Part shown: positions 51,289 to 60,056 of the stretch, piece by piece
Numbering within the stretch: the stretch's first letter is position 1
How the letters are laid out: each line of letters starts with the position of its first letter
Origin: Caldisericota bacterium
GTDB lineage: Bacteria; Caldisericota; JANLFM01
Length of the DNA: 64,000 nt
NCBI GenBank assembly: GCA_024655865.1
Contig: JANLFM010000006.1
Coordinates: 17,639-81,638, forward strand
Reading direction: 5' to 3'
Position numbers and translations under genes: made by a program
The notes under the pieces: generated by a model
What the model saw: the letters and a program-made list of their open reading frames with translations, nothing else
Databases searched by the model: none
Told to the model about the DNA's origin: nothing

Positions 51289-52455
51289 TCAATAAAAAAT
51301 AGGGACTGTCCCTATTTTTTTTCGGGCCCAGCGATCCGCTTCCAGAACCTCTTCCAGAGTCTCCCCCGAAAGGGGCACGTGGCAGGACAGCACTTCCTCC
51401 ACTACTTGAACGATTCTGGTAAACGAAATCCTTCCCCCAAGGAAGGCCTCAACCGCTACCTCATCCGCGGCAGAGAGCACGGTGGGTGCGGTGCCTCCCA
51501 TCTCGAGGGCCAGATATGCAAGCCTCAGAGCCGGGAAGCGCTCCAGGTCAGCCCTTTGGAACTCTAACTTCCCCACCTCCGCCAGATCCAGTGTACGGAC
51601 GAGGGAGGGAAGCCTCTCCGGATAAAGGAGGGCATACTGAATGGGAAGCCTCATATCAGGGACCGAGAGCTGGGCCAGCATAGCCCCGTCCTTGAACCGA
51701 ACCAAGGAATGAACCACGCTCTGGGGATGAATTAGGACCTCGATCTTCTCCGGAGGCAGTCCAAACAAATAGTGGGCCTCGATCACCTCCAATCCTTTAT
51801 TCATCAAAGTGGCAGAATCTACCGTGATCTTTTTCCCCATCTTCCAGACAGGGTGAGCCAGGGCCTCCTCCACCGTCACCCTTTCAAGCTCGGCCGGGTT
51901 CCGGCGCCAGAATGGTCCCCCGCTGGCGGTGAGGACGATCTTGTCCACAGCCTCCATCGACTCCCCTTGCAGGCACTGGAAAATCGCCGAGTGCTCGGAG
52001 TCCACAGGGATCAAGCGCCCTCCCCCTTCTTTGATTGCCCTCTCTACCAGCTTCCCCCCGGCAACCAGCGCCTCCTTCGTAGCCAGAGCTACGGTCTTCC
52101 CTCTTCTCAAAGCCTCCAGAGTGGGTGCCAGGCCCGCGATCCCCACAACCGCCACGAGCACAAGATCCACATCCTCCCTCGTTACGAGCTCCACGAGCCC
52201 CTCCTCCCCCAGATAGAGGCCGGTTCCGGGGGGAAGGAATGAGCCGAGAAGGTTCGCTCTCGAAGGATCGGTGGAGGCCGGGTGGGTAAGTGCCACAGCT
52301 TTTGGATGATGCCGCAACACGATCTTTCCCAGCTCTTCCACGGAGCGGGAAGCAGAAACCCCTACGAGCTCCAGGCGCTCGGGGAAGCGCTCCACGACCT
52401 CAAGAGCCTGTCTGCCAATGGAACCTGTGGCGCCTAAAATTGAAATGCGCTTCAT
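51289..52455 (-). CDS. dxr: 1-deoxy-D-xylulose 5-phosphate reductoisomerase
   Basis: This enzyme makes 2-C-methyl-D-erythritol 4-phosphate in the MEP isoprenoid pathway. The 388 residues have the NADPH motif GATGSIGRQALEV, the ATKEALVAGG segment, the metal-binding site VDSEHSAIFQCLQGE, the flexible-loop GGPFWRRN and the NKGLEVIEAHYLFGL motif. The natural C-terminus near RWARK is extended by KIGTVPIFY, encoded by a palindromic repeat that also gives the stop. No Shine-Dalgarno sequence is seen before the ATG, where AT-rich DNA lies. It is cytoplasmic and not functionally linked to its neighbours. Confidence 0.96.
   Translation of the reverse strand: MKRISILGATGSIGRQALEVVERFPERLELVGVSASRSVEELGKIVLRHHPKAVALTHPASTDPSRANLLGSFLPPGTGLYLGEEGLVELVTREDVDLVLVAVVGIAGLAPTLEALRRGKTVALATKEALVAGGKLVERAIKEGGGRLIPVDSEHSAIFQCLQGESMEAVDKIVLTASGGPFWRRNPAELERVTVEEALAHPVWKMGKKITVDSATLMNKGLEVIEAHYLFGLPPEKIEVLIHPQSVVHSLVRFKDGAMLAQLSVPDMRLPIQYALLYPERLPSLVRTLDLAEVGKLEFQRADLERFPALRLAYLALEMGGTAPTVLSAADEVAVEAFLGGRISFTRIVQVVEEVLSCHVPLSGETLEEVLEADRWARKKIGTVPIFY
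51294..51320. repeat. Palindrome copy 4, inside the 3' end of dxr (core TAGGGACTGTCCCTA)
   Basis: This core differs from copies 1 and 2 only in the centre base (T in place of A). It codes for the last codons of dxr (KIGTVPIFY) and is followed by the stop. It is the fourth palindrome within 5 kb. Confidence 0.88.
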
Positions 52456-52934
52456 ACACAGGATTATAACTTTATTATTAATAAAAAGGGCGGTCCCTAC
52501 TGCACTTTTTCACATGCGCCCGGACAATAGGATTAATTTCCACTTTCATGTGAGCAGTCGCAGTGGCAGTGGTCCTTTTAAATTAAATGCTTCTTTTATA
52601 CCTCTTCGAAGACTTTAGTGTTCCCTATCCATCCTTAAAACAGGGTGCTGGCTTAACCGCTCCAGGACCGTTTACCGGAAGCCCGAACTAATTCTCAACC
52701 CTATTCCGTTACACTGCTTTTTAATCCTTGAAGTCTTAAGATCCTTCAACTACAGAAATTTTCAAAAATAATTTGCTACTTCGCTGGAAATGCCTATAAT
52801 AAATGCCTATAATTCCGTTAAAAGCACGTTCAGAATCGGAGGGCAAAGAAAGCAAAAAGAAAGAAGGGGGGTTTGTAGTAAAAAATAATTTTAAATTTAA
52901 GCTAAAAGCCTTTTAAGGAAAGGAGGTTCGAATT
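52456..52934. other. Intergenic region between divergent dxr and the S8 protease gene
   Basis: These 479 bp hold no gene that I can support. Visible features: AAAAAGGGCGGTCCCTAC at 52484-52501, perhaps a decayed copy of the nearby palindrome; an inverted pair TCACATG (52510-52516) and CATGTGA (52547-52553) separated by 30 bp; and the tandem promoter at 52773-52813. A riboswitch match was not apparent. Confidence 0.6.
52773..52813 (+). promoter_or_regulatory. Promoter of the S8 protease with a tandem -10 repeat
   Basis: TTGCTA (52773-52778), 16 bp, then TATAAT (52795-52800). The 13-bp block AAATGCCTATAAT is exactly repeated head to tail (52788-52800 and 52801-52813), so two TATAAT boxes lie 13 bp apart. 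The leader to the TTG start is about 115 bases. Confidence 0.65.
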
Positions 52935-55900
52935 TTGAAGAGATCAAAAGTTATTTCGCTTGTAGCCATTGTCTTTCTCCTTGTCTTTTTCACCACCAGT
53001 ATTGGCATGGCTACCCCCTTGGTTACCCCTGGCCGCACCATTCCCGAATCCTGGAAGGTGTCTCCGCAGAAAATCGTGGAAAATCACCTTGCTCAAGCAA
53101 GCAAGGTGGATTCCTCTCTATCCAAATCCAGTCCGGTTTTCCAGAAGTCGCTTCCCGAGGAGGGTATACAGGCGCCTGTGCCTGATGATGGCGTGGCCAA
53201 AGGAAATTTCCGGGTGGAAGAGGACGGAAAAATCACGGCCATTATTGGTCTGAAGGAAGCGCCCGTGGCCGCAGTTCAGGACAAGAACCTGATCAGCAGG
53301 AACCTTCTCAAAGTAAAAAGTGAGCAGATCATGGCCGAGGACGTCCTGGCCTCCATCGGGGATGTCGAGGTTAAGGAGAAGCTTCAGTACGCTTACAACG
53401 GCCTGGTCGTTCGCTTCCCCAAAGAGAAGCTTTCGGAAATCCAAAAGCGCTTCGGCGCGGAGAACATTCACCCCTCCAAGACCTATTACCTGGACATGGC
53501 CTACAGCACCGTGCTCACAGGAGCCACGACTGTCTGGTCTAACCTCGGTTACGACGGTACGGGAGTGGTGGTAGGCGTTGTGGACACCGGTGTGGACTAC
53601 AATCACCCTGATTTAGGTGGAGGATTCGGCAACAAGGTAATCGCTATGATTGACACCGGAGACGACGACAACGACGCTATGGATTCAAACGGTCACGGCA
53701 CGCACGTTGCTGGCACAATGGCGGCAAAGGCCGCAGCACCGGGTGGAGTCACAGGCATGGCTCCGGAAGCGAAAATCATTGCAGCCAAGATCGTAAAAGG
53801 CGGGGAGGGCTCTGCTTCGAACGCTGACATCGCTGCTGCCTTCGACTGGATGCTCCAGAAGAAGTTGGAGGGTGTAAATCTGGTCTCCATCAATATGTCC
53901 TTCGGCTTCCCCGGTGGCTGGAACAACCCCACTGATCCCGAGCAGGTGGCGATCCAGAACTGCGTGGATAACGGGATTTTTGTCTCCCTCTCCGCAGGAA
54001 ACGAGTACTGGTCGGTTTATCCCTATAACCAGGTTTACTACTACGGGGAAAATTACCCTAGGACCACCTGGTACCCCGCCGACATCAGCACTGTCGGCTC
54101 TCCTGCTACTACACCTGGTGCAGCTTCAGTCGCCGCTTCCTGGAACACGAATTCTATGTATCCCAGCTTCCTCGAAGTAACGGGGTCAAGGCGCATTCCT
54201 TATGTCGTAGGAAGCCCCTCCCCTGACCCTGTAAATGTCTTTGGCACATCCAGCCAATTGGAGTATGTTTACTGCGGCCTCGGCGGAACACCAGCGGATT
54301 TCCCCTCTTCAGTAGCAGGAAAGATCGCCCTGATTGAGAGAGGAGTGTACACATTCCTGACAAAGGTTCAAAATGCTCAGGCTGCTGGCGCTATCGGTGT
54401 GATTGTTTATAACAGCGCTGCCGGTGGGGAAGCTTTCGTCACCATGGCGCTGGATGCGAGCGTCACCATTCCTGCGGTCTTTATCCGCAGAAGTGACGGC
54501 TTGTATCTTCAGGGTCTTACCAGCCCACCGGCAAAGGTGCAGTTTGACGGTCAGGTGACCGCGGTAGCCAACCCCACTGCCGACAAGATGGTGGACTTCT
54601 CCTCCTGGGGTACTGACCCCAATTTGAACTTTAAACCCGAGATCGCGGCTCCCGGTGGCGGAATCTGGTCCACAGTGCCTCTGGCCATGGGCGGGTACGC
54701 CAACTACTCCGGAACATCCATGTCCTCCCCTCATGTGGGCGGCGCTGCTGCTTTGATCATGCAGGCTCATCCCGACTGGACGCCCGCTCAGGTTAAGGCT
54801 GCCTTAATGAACACGGCTACGCTCCTCACAGATCCTACAACCGGCCTTCCCTACAGCCCCAGGCTCCAGGGCGCCGGCCGTATCAACGTCTATGACGCTC
54901 TCCTCACTCCGGTTTTCGTCGCCGACAACACCACGAATTACCCCGCTGAGCCCCTGGGAGACACAGATTCTGCTACCTCGAAGAGCTTCACTTTAAAGCT
55001 CACCAATACCGCAACTTATGACATCACTTACAATCTCAGCGCCACCATCCAGAGGTATAGTACCACCCGCGTTCCTTACGCTCTTACTGGGGGAAGCGTT
55101 ACCTTCCCGGGAGGCACTTCTGTGACAGTTCCCGCTGGGGGCACAGCCCTGGTGGATGTAATAGTTAGCGTGGCGGGAAACATTACCTACGAGAACATCT
55201 TTGTGGACGGGTTCGTGAACTTCACCCCTCAAGGGGCGACGGTTCCCGAGCTCCACGTTCCCTACACCCTCTTCTGGGGTGACTGGCAGGATACCAGATA
55301 CACGGAAGACTGGGCGCATAACCCGGTAATCGATCCTCCTCCCGATGATCCCACAGGCTGGTGGTGGTGGGGCTACACCTGGCTCTACACTCAGATGGGC
55401 ACCTCCTACTACTACCTCGGTTACACATTCAGCGGCGACCTCGACCGCAACGCCATCGCTATCTCTCCCAATGGGGACGGGATCTGGGATAACCTCTATC
55501 CCCTAATTTCCTTAATGAGGGGCACTCCCGAGACCTATGTTCACAAGAACTTCAACCGCTATCCCTACTGGGATTCCTGGGACAACTGGTGGCTCTGGGC
55601 TCCTGCGCCAGGGGCGATCCCTGATGGCAACTACTTCCTGAGATTTAAGGCTGAGATTCCGGGAACCCTCACCCAGCATTCCGGAATTTACCAGACGGTT
55701 GACCTGCCCTTCATCGTGGATACGGCGGTACCCCAGGTGAACGTCTCTACCAGCATTTCAAAGGTCCCCTCCGGTTCTTACGACTTCACCATTAACTGGA
55801 CTGCCTCCGACGACAGGAGCGGCCTCTGGGGGTTCGACCTCTACTTAGATGGGGAATACTACGACTCTGTAGGGCCGGATGTCACGAGCTACACCTTCAC

Positions 55901-56489
55901 CGGCCTTCCCGACGCTCCCCATTCCTTTATGGTTGTGGCCTGGGATAACGCCCAGAACTACGCCTTCTCTGCTTACCTCTACAACGCCTTCACCTTCAAT
56001 ATGAGCGCGGGCTGGAACTTCTTCTCCTTCCCGGTTCAGACCAACCCCGATCCCAGTAAAGTACTTCCTTCAACTCCTGCGCCATTCACTCTTAAATGGT
56101 TCAACGACGCTACCCAGAAGTGGGTAACAAAGAACATCACCTTCACCCTGGGAGACGCCTACTGGCTGATGCTCAAAAAGGCCACTTCATTCACCTTCTC
56201 CGGCGTACTGAACGGCCAGCCCTCCTTCTCTATCGCTCTCTATACGGGCAGAAACGATATCGGTGTACCCTATCCGGCGAACTTCAGCTGGACGGACGTG
56301 AAAGTGCAGAAGGGCAACACCGTGCTCACCCTCAAGGACGCTTTAAAGGCCAAGTGGATCAGAAATGTCTTCTACTGGGATCGCGGCGTGTACCGCAGTG
56401 CCCTGAATAAGGATTTGATCCCCGGCAACGGTTACATTATTTACGCCAACACCCCGCTGACTCTGATCTTCCCGAATCCCCTCTATTGA
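52935..56489 (+). CDS. Secreted subtilisin-like S8 protease with PA domain
   Basis: The start is TTG with AAAGGAGG upstream. The 1184 residues begin with a signal peptide (about 1-26), then a propeptide of I9-inhibitor type (about 100-185). The catalytic domain has the triad Asp217 (VVDTGVDY), His254 (NGHGTHVAG) and Ser595 (GTSMSSPH). A PA insert (about 430-530; GKIALIERGVYTFLTKVQNA) and Trp/Tyr-rich and Ig-like domains follow, to the C-terminus. There is no SLH or LPXTG anchor, so it may be released or held by other surface proteins. It resembles fervidolysin-type enzymes of thermophiles that degrade protein. A perfect terminator follows. Confidence 0.93.
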   Translation: MKRSKVISLVAIVFLLVFFTTSIGMATPLVTPGRTIPESWKVSPQKIVENHLAQASKVDSSLSKSSPVFQKSLPEEGIQAPVPDDGVAKGNFRVEEDGKITAIIGLKEAPVAAVQDKNLISRNLLKVKSEQIMAEDVLASIGDVEVKEKLQYAYNGLVVRFPKEKLSEIQKRFGAENIHPSKTYYLDMAYSTVLTGATTVWSNLGYDGTGVVVGVVDTGVDYNHPDLGGGFGNKVIAMIDTGDDDNDAMDSNGHGTHVAGTMAAKAAAPGGVTGMAPEAKIIAAKIVKGGEGSASNADIAAAFDWMLQKKLEGVNLVSINMSFGFPGGWNNPTDPEQVAIQNCVDNGIFVSLSAGNEYWSVYPYNQVYYYGENYPRTTWYPADISTVGSPATTPGAASVAASWNTNSMYPSFLEVTGSRRIPYVVGSPSPDPVNVFGTSSQLEYVYCGLGGTPADFPSSVAGKIALIERGVYTFLTKVQNAQAAGAIGVIVYNSAAGGEAFVTMALDASVTIPAVFIRRSDGLYLQGLTSPPAKVQFDGQVTAVANPTADKMVDFSSWGTDPNLNFKPEIAAPGGGIWSTVPLAMGGYANYSGTSMSSPHVGGAAALIMQAHPDWTPAQVKAALMNTATLLTDPTTGLPYSPRLQGAGRINVYDALLTPVFVADNTTNYPAEPLGDTDSATSKSFTLKLTNTATYDITYNLSATIQRYSTTRVPYALTGGSVTFPGGTSVTVPAGGTALVDVIVSVAGNITYENIFVDGFVNFTPQGATVPELHVPYTLFWGDWQDTRYTEDWAHNPVIDPPPDDPTGWWWWGYTWLYTQMGTSYYYLGYTFSGDLDRNAIAISPNGDGIWDNLYPLISLMRGTPETYVHKNFNRYPYWDSWDNWWLWAPAPGAIPDGNYFLRFKAEIPGTLTQHSGIYQTVDLPFIVDTAVPQVNVSTSISKVPSGSYDFTINWTASDDRSGLWGFDLYLDGEYYDSVGPDVTSYTFTGLPDAPHSFMVVAWDNAQNYAFSAYLYNAFTFNMSAGWNFFSFPVQTNPDPSKVLPSTPAPFTLKWFNDATQKWVTKNITFTLGDAYWLMLKKATSFTFSGVLNGQPSFSIALYTGRNDIGVPYPANFSWTDVKVQKGNTVLTLKDALKAKWIRNVFYWDRGVYRSALNKDLIPGNGYIIYANTPLTLIFPNPLY

Positions 56490-56512
56490 GCGAAAAAGGT
56501 ATTTGAATCTTC

Positions 56513-56544
56513 GAGCGGCTGGCTTGGGCCCAAGCCAGCCGCTC
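56513..56544 (+). terminator. Terminator of the S8 protease gene
   Basis: A perfect 32-bp inverted repeat (16-bp arms, GAGCGGCTGGCTTGGG and its complement) is followed by GTCTTTT. It begins 23 bp after the stop. Being fully symmetric, it could also end transcription from the other side. Confidence 0.85.
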
Positions 56545-56709
56545 GTCTTTTGGAATCAATTTTATGAGCATTCGCCCTTTTTCACAGCTTTAATCTCCTC
56601 CCTGACGCACCGGGAGAAGGAGGTTTACGAAGAGAGGTCACTTCAGGATAATTTGAAAGTAAAAACTGAGGAAAAAGGGTTGTTCTCGCTCTGAAAGAGA
56701 AAATTTTTG

Positions 56710-56718
56710 TGGTATAAT
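56710..56718 (+). promoter_or_regulatory. Extended -10 promoter of the papain-like protease gene
   Basis: TGG-TATAAT within TGTGGTATAATG, 29 bp before the ATG. It is nearly identical to the element before the histidine kinase at 26676. No good -35 is present. GAGG just before the start codon is the ribosome site. Confidence 0.6.
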
Positions 56719-56747
56719 GTTGAAAAATCCAAAGGACACGAGGCGAG

Positions 56748-59366
56748 ATGAAAAAAGGATTGAGCGGAGCGATTGCGGCGGTTCTTTTAACTTTTCTTTT
56801 TATTTTCCCTGCCATGCCACCGGCGTTTTCCCAGCAGCCCCCGCCGCAGATTGCCCCGGTAAGCAGCGCTTTTTTAAACCGAATTTCGGAAATCGGCCAG
56901 AAAGCTGATTATAATTTAACAGAAGAGCAAGCCCTGGGATATTTCCCCTCCCCTTTGGACCGCTCCCATTTGATGGGAATGGGCACTCGTTTTAGCGAAG
57001 CCAACTCCTTCCCCTCCTCCTACGACCTCCGCTCTTCAGGAAAGGTTTCTCCTGTGAGAGACCAGAACCCTTACGGCACCTGCTGGGCTTTTGCGGCCTA
57101 CGGTTCCCTGGAGTCCGCCCTCTTGCCATCTGAGTCCTGGGATTTCTCTGAGGACAACCTGGTGAATGGAAGCGGCTTTGATTTCGATCCCTACAACGGC
57201 GGAGGAAATCAGGATATGACCACAGCCTATCTTACCCGCTGGAGCGGGCCGGTGCGGGAGGATCAGGATCCTTACCCAACCCCGGGAGTTCTGACGCTTC
57301 CTCCCCAGAAGCACGTGCAGGAAGTTCTTTACCTGCCGGGAAGATCCGGGGCACTCGACAATTCTACCATTAAAAGTGCGGTTATGACCTACGGCGGGGT
57401 TTACACATCAATTTACTGGAGCAACTCTTACTACAATTCCACTCGCCGCAGTTATTTCTACAATGGAACCCGGGCACCCAATCACGCCGTGGTGATCGTG
57501 GGCTGGAACGACGATTTCCCGGCCTCCTATTTTTCAAGCAGGCCTCCGGGAAACGGGGCTTTCATCGTCAGGAACAGCTGGGGAAGCTCCTGGGGCGAGG
57601 ACGGTTATTTTTACGTCTCTTACTATGATTCCAAAATCGGGGGAGATCTTGCCGTCTTCAACAACGCGGAGCCTGTTTCCAATTACTCCAGAATCTACCA
57701 GTACGACCCCCTGGGTTGGACTGCTTCAGCGGGTTACGGACAGGAAACGGCCTGGTTTGCCAACGCCTTCACCGCTTCCGCATCCGAGACCCTTGTGGCC
57801 GTGAGCTTCTACACCCCCTCCTTAAACAGCGCTTACCAGATCTATACGGGAAGCTCCCTCCAGAGCCTAAATCTTTGCGGGTCGGGTTCCCTAACTTTAC
57901 CTGGCTATCACACAGTAACACTGGATTCACCTTTTCCCCTGAGCGCAGGAACAAAATTCCTGGTGGCGATTAAGCTCACTACGCCCGGTTACTTATACCC
58001 CATTCCTCTGGAATATCCCTTTTCGAATTACAGTAGTGGGGCTTCTGCCTCATCCGGACAGAGCTACATGAGCCCTGAGGGATCAAGCTGGCAGGATGTC
58101 ACCTCCCTTTATGCCAAAACCAATGTCTGCCTGAAGGCTTTCACCGCTCCTTCTTCAGGATCTCCTCTAGTTTCCATTACCCCTACCCAGTTTGTCTTTC
58201 AGGCCCTTGAAGGTGGCGGCAACCCGCCCCCTCAAACCCTATCCATTCAGAACACGGGCGGGGGAACCTTGAGGTGGCAGGTCTCCGAGAGCGCCTCCTG
58301 GCTCAGCCTCTCTCCTTTAAACGGTTCCTCGACGGGTGAGGTTGATCAGGTGACCGTGAGCGCGAATACGAGCGGTCTGGGCGCCGGCACATATAACGCC
58401 ACGATCACGGTGAAAAATTCAGACACCCTGCAAGTGCTTGAAACCGTTCCGGTAACCTTACAGGTCTCCCCCCAGGGTGGCGCAAGCGGCCTGAGGGCTA
58501 TTCCCCCCGCATCCTTGAGCGTCCAGAAGGGGACGGGCGCGGGGCTTCTTTCCAGCCTCTTTTTCGATGACTCCAGCTACTTCCAGGTGGCCTCCGCTTT
58601 CATTTCTCCGTACTACTACATTGAGTGGACGGCTGATTTTCAGGTCCCCGATTACGGGAACGCCAAGTTTTTGGGGGTGAGGTTCAAGGGGTTTAATTCC
58701 CGCTCTGTGAGCACCTACCTCAAGCTCTACAACTGGTCCACGAAGAGGTGGGACAGCCTGAAGTCGGCCTCCATTTCCACAAGCGAGAAGGAGATCCTGG
58801 GAACCACGCTCGATTGCGGAAAGTACATCTCCGCAAGCGGCCAGGTGAGGGTGCAGATCTACGGGAGGACCTCTTACAGCTCCTTCACGAACAGTGCGGA
58901 CCTGTTAGAGGTGCTTGCGGGATATTCTCTGAGGACCGTCCCGCCTTCCTCCTTGAGCGTCCAGAAGGGGACGGGCGCGGGGCTTCTTTCCAGCCTCTTT
59001 TTCGATGACTCCAGCTACTTCCAGGTGGCCTCCGCTTTCATTTCTCCGTACTACTACATTGAGTGGACGGCTGATTTTCAGGTCCCCGATTACGGGAACG
59101 CCAAGTTTTTGGGGGTGAGGTTCAAGGGGTTTAATTCCCGCTCTGTGAGCACCTACCTCAAGCTCTACAACTGGTCCACGAAGAGGTGGGACAGCCTGAA
59201 GTCGGCCTCCATTTCCACAAGCGAGAAGGAGATCCTGGGAACCACGCTCGATTGCGGAAAGTACATCTCCGCAAGCGGCCAGGTGAGGGTGCAGATCTAC
59301 GGGAGGACCTCTTACAGCTCCTTCACGAACAGTGCGGACCTGTTAGAGGTAATAGCGGGGTATTAG
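56748..59366 (+). CDS. Secreted papain-like C1 protease with lectin-like, BACON-like and duplicated domains
   Basis: The 872 residues start with a signal peptide (about 1-28), then a C1 peptidase domain with Gln106, Cys112 (GTCWAFAAYGS), His246 (PNHAVVIVGW) and Asn276 (RNSWGSSWGEDGYF). It continues with a lectin-like domain (about 320-465), a BACON/Ig-like domain (about 475-585) and two identical C-terminal repeats (residues about 589-722 and 735-868) of unknown beta-rich type. The set-up suggests a surface or secreted protease with sugar-binding parts. It has no SLH module. The stop is 6 bp from that of the convergent SLH gene. Confidence 0.92.
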   Translation: MKKGLSGAIAAVLLTFLFIFPAMPPAFSQQPPPQIAPVSSAFLNRISEIGQKADYNLTEEQALGYFPSPLDRSHLMGMGTRFSEANSFPSSYDLRSSGKVSPVRDQNPYGTCWAFAAYGSLESALLPSESWDFSEDNLVNGSGFDFDPYNGGGNQDMTTAYLTRWSGPVREDQDPYPTPGVLTLPPQKHVQEVLYLPGRSGALDNSTIKSAVMTYGGVYTSIYWSNSYYNSTRRSYFYNGTRAPNHAVVIVGWNDDFPASYFSSRPPGNGAFIVRNSWGSSWGEDGYFYVSYYDSKIGGDLAVFNNAEPVSNYSRIYQYDPLGWTASAGYGQETAWFANAFTASASETLVAVSFYTPSLNSAYQIYTGSSLQSLNLCGSGSLTLPGYHTVTLDSPFPLSAGTKFLVAIKLTTPGYLYPIPLEYPFSNYSSGASASSGQSYMSPEGSSWQDVTSLYAKTNVCLKAFTAPSSGSPLVSITPTQFVFQALEGGGNPPPQTLSIQNTGGGTLRWQVSESASWLSLSPLNGSSTGEVDQVTVSANTSGLGAGTYNATITVKNSDTLQVLETVPVTLQVSPQGGASGLRAIPPASLSVQKGTGAGLLSSLFFDDSSYFQVASAFISPYYYIEWTADFQVPDYGNAKFLGVRFKGFNSRSVSTYLKLYNWSTKRWDSLKSASISTSEKEILGTTLDCGKYISASGQVRVQIYGRTSYSSFTNSADLLEVLAGYSLRTVPPSSLSVQKGTGAGLLSSLFFDDSSYFQVASAFISPYYYIEWTADFQVPDYGNAKFLGVRFKGFNSRSVSTYLKLYNWSTKRWDSLKSASISTSEKEILGTTLDCGKYISASGQVRVQIYGRTSYSSFTNSADLLEVIAGY
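58512..58912 (+). repeat. Exact tandem repeat in the C1 protease gene, unit 1
   Basis: 401 bp identical to 58950-59350, at a period of 438 bp (146 codons, in frame). The 37 bp between the copies are partly similar in sense (LRAIPP before unit 1, LRTVPP before unit 2). Nucleotide identity, including synonymous sites, points to a recent duplication or gene conversion. Confidence 0.95.
58950..59350 (+). repeat. Exact tandem repeat in the C1 protease gene, unit 2
   Basis: This is the second copy of the 401-bp unit, ending 16 bases before the stop codon. Its domain is beta-rich (SLSVQKGTGAGLL near the start, YGRTSYSSFTNSADLLEV near the end). I do not recognise the family; a jelly-roll binding module is one possibility. 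Confidence 0.95.
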
Positions 59367-59372
59367 GAAAAC

Positions 59373-60056
59373 TCAAGGGGTGAAGATTAACCGGTAAAGA
59401 AGAACCGCGGCCTGCGCTCTGGTTGCAGGAAGGTCAGGGGAAAAAGTATATCCCACAATCTCTTTGTGGTAGGCTCCGATGGGCTTCGAGACTTCCTCGG
59501 TAAGTCCAGGATCTGGCACGCGCAGAATGTTGAAGGAAAGAGCCGTCTGAATGTAGGGGAAAAACCAGTCTTCCTCACGGCAGTCCAAAAAAGCACCTTT
59601 TTTATAAACGCTCGCAGGCAGTTTCCTGGCCACCACGATCACTTTTACGATCTCTGCTTTGCTGATCGTTTTCTCCGGTTCGAATCTTCCGTCCGGGTAC
59701 CCGGAAATCCATCCTAATTTAACGCAGGCTTCCACATAGCCAAAGGCCCAGTGCCGGCGGGGGACATCGGGGAAAGTCGGCGCGGCGGGGAACTGGGGTT
59801 CAGCTTTGTGCAGAGAAGAAAGCAGGGTGAGTTTAGCGAATTCCGCCCTGGTGACGGGATTCTCCGGGCGGAAAGCCCCGTCCGGATAGCCGGAAATGAT
59901 TCCTTCCTGAGTTAGAAACTGGATCTCCTTATAAGCCCAGTGATCCGGGGACAAGTCTTGAAAGGAAGGGGTCTTTGAGTAAACGCCCGGACCGGAGAGG
60001 CTCAGGAGGAACCAAAAAACCAGAAGAAGAACCGTTGCTCGCAAGATTACCTTCAT
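59373..60056 (-). CDS. Secreted protein of three SLH modules
   Basis: The 227-residue protein has a signal peptide (about 1-27) and then only SLH modules: FQDLSPDHWAYKEI to YPDGAFRPENPVTRAEF, FPDVPRRHWAFGYV to YPDGRFEPEKTISKAEI, and a third divergent module (CREEDWFFPYI to DLPATRAQAAVLLYRL). It would be a wall-polymer-binding protein without an effector domain. A strong GGGAGG site precedes the ATG. It converges on the C1 protease gene with no terminator between. Confidence 0.88.
   Translation of the reverse strand: MKVILRATVLLLVFWFLLSLSGPGVYSKTPSFQDLSPDHWAYKEIQFLTQEGIISGYPDGAFRPENPVTRAEFAKLTLLSSLHKAEPQFPAAPTFPDVPRRHWAFGYVEACVKLGWISGYPDGRFEPEKTISKAEIVKVIVVARKLPASVYKKGAFLDCREEDWFFPYIQTALSFNILRVPDPGLTEEVSKPIGAYHKEIVGYTFSPDLPATRAQAAVLLYRLIFTP

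Noticed and set aside
51289-52455. A frameshift at the end of dxr
   Set aside because: The unusual tail is explained fully by the palindromic repeat; the frame before it is intact.
52600-52760. Possible riboswitch in the leader region before the S8 protease
   Set aside because: I could not match any known consensus, and the stretch is upstream of the predicted promoter.
53118-53932. Minus-strand frames across the S8 protease gene
   Set aside because: They are shadows of a well-supported catalytic domain with no family features.
58748-59383. Two frames at the C1 protease repeats with identical protein starts
   Set aside because: They are alternate-frame shadows of the duplicated 401-bp unit.
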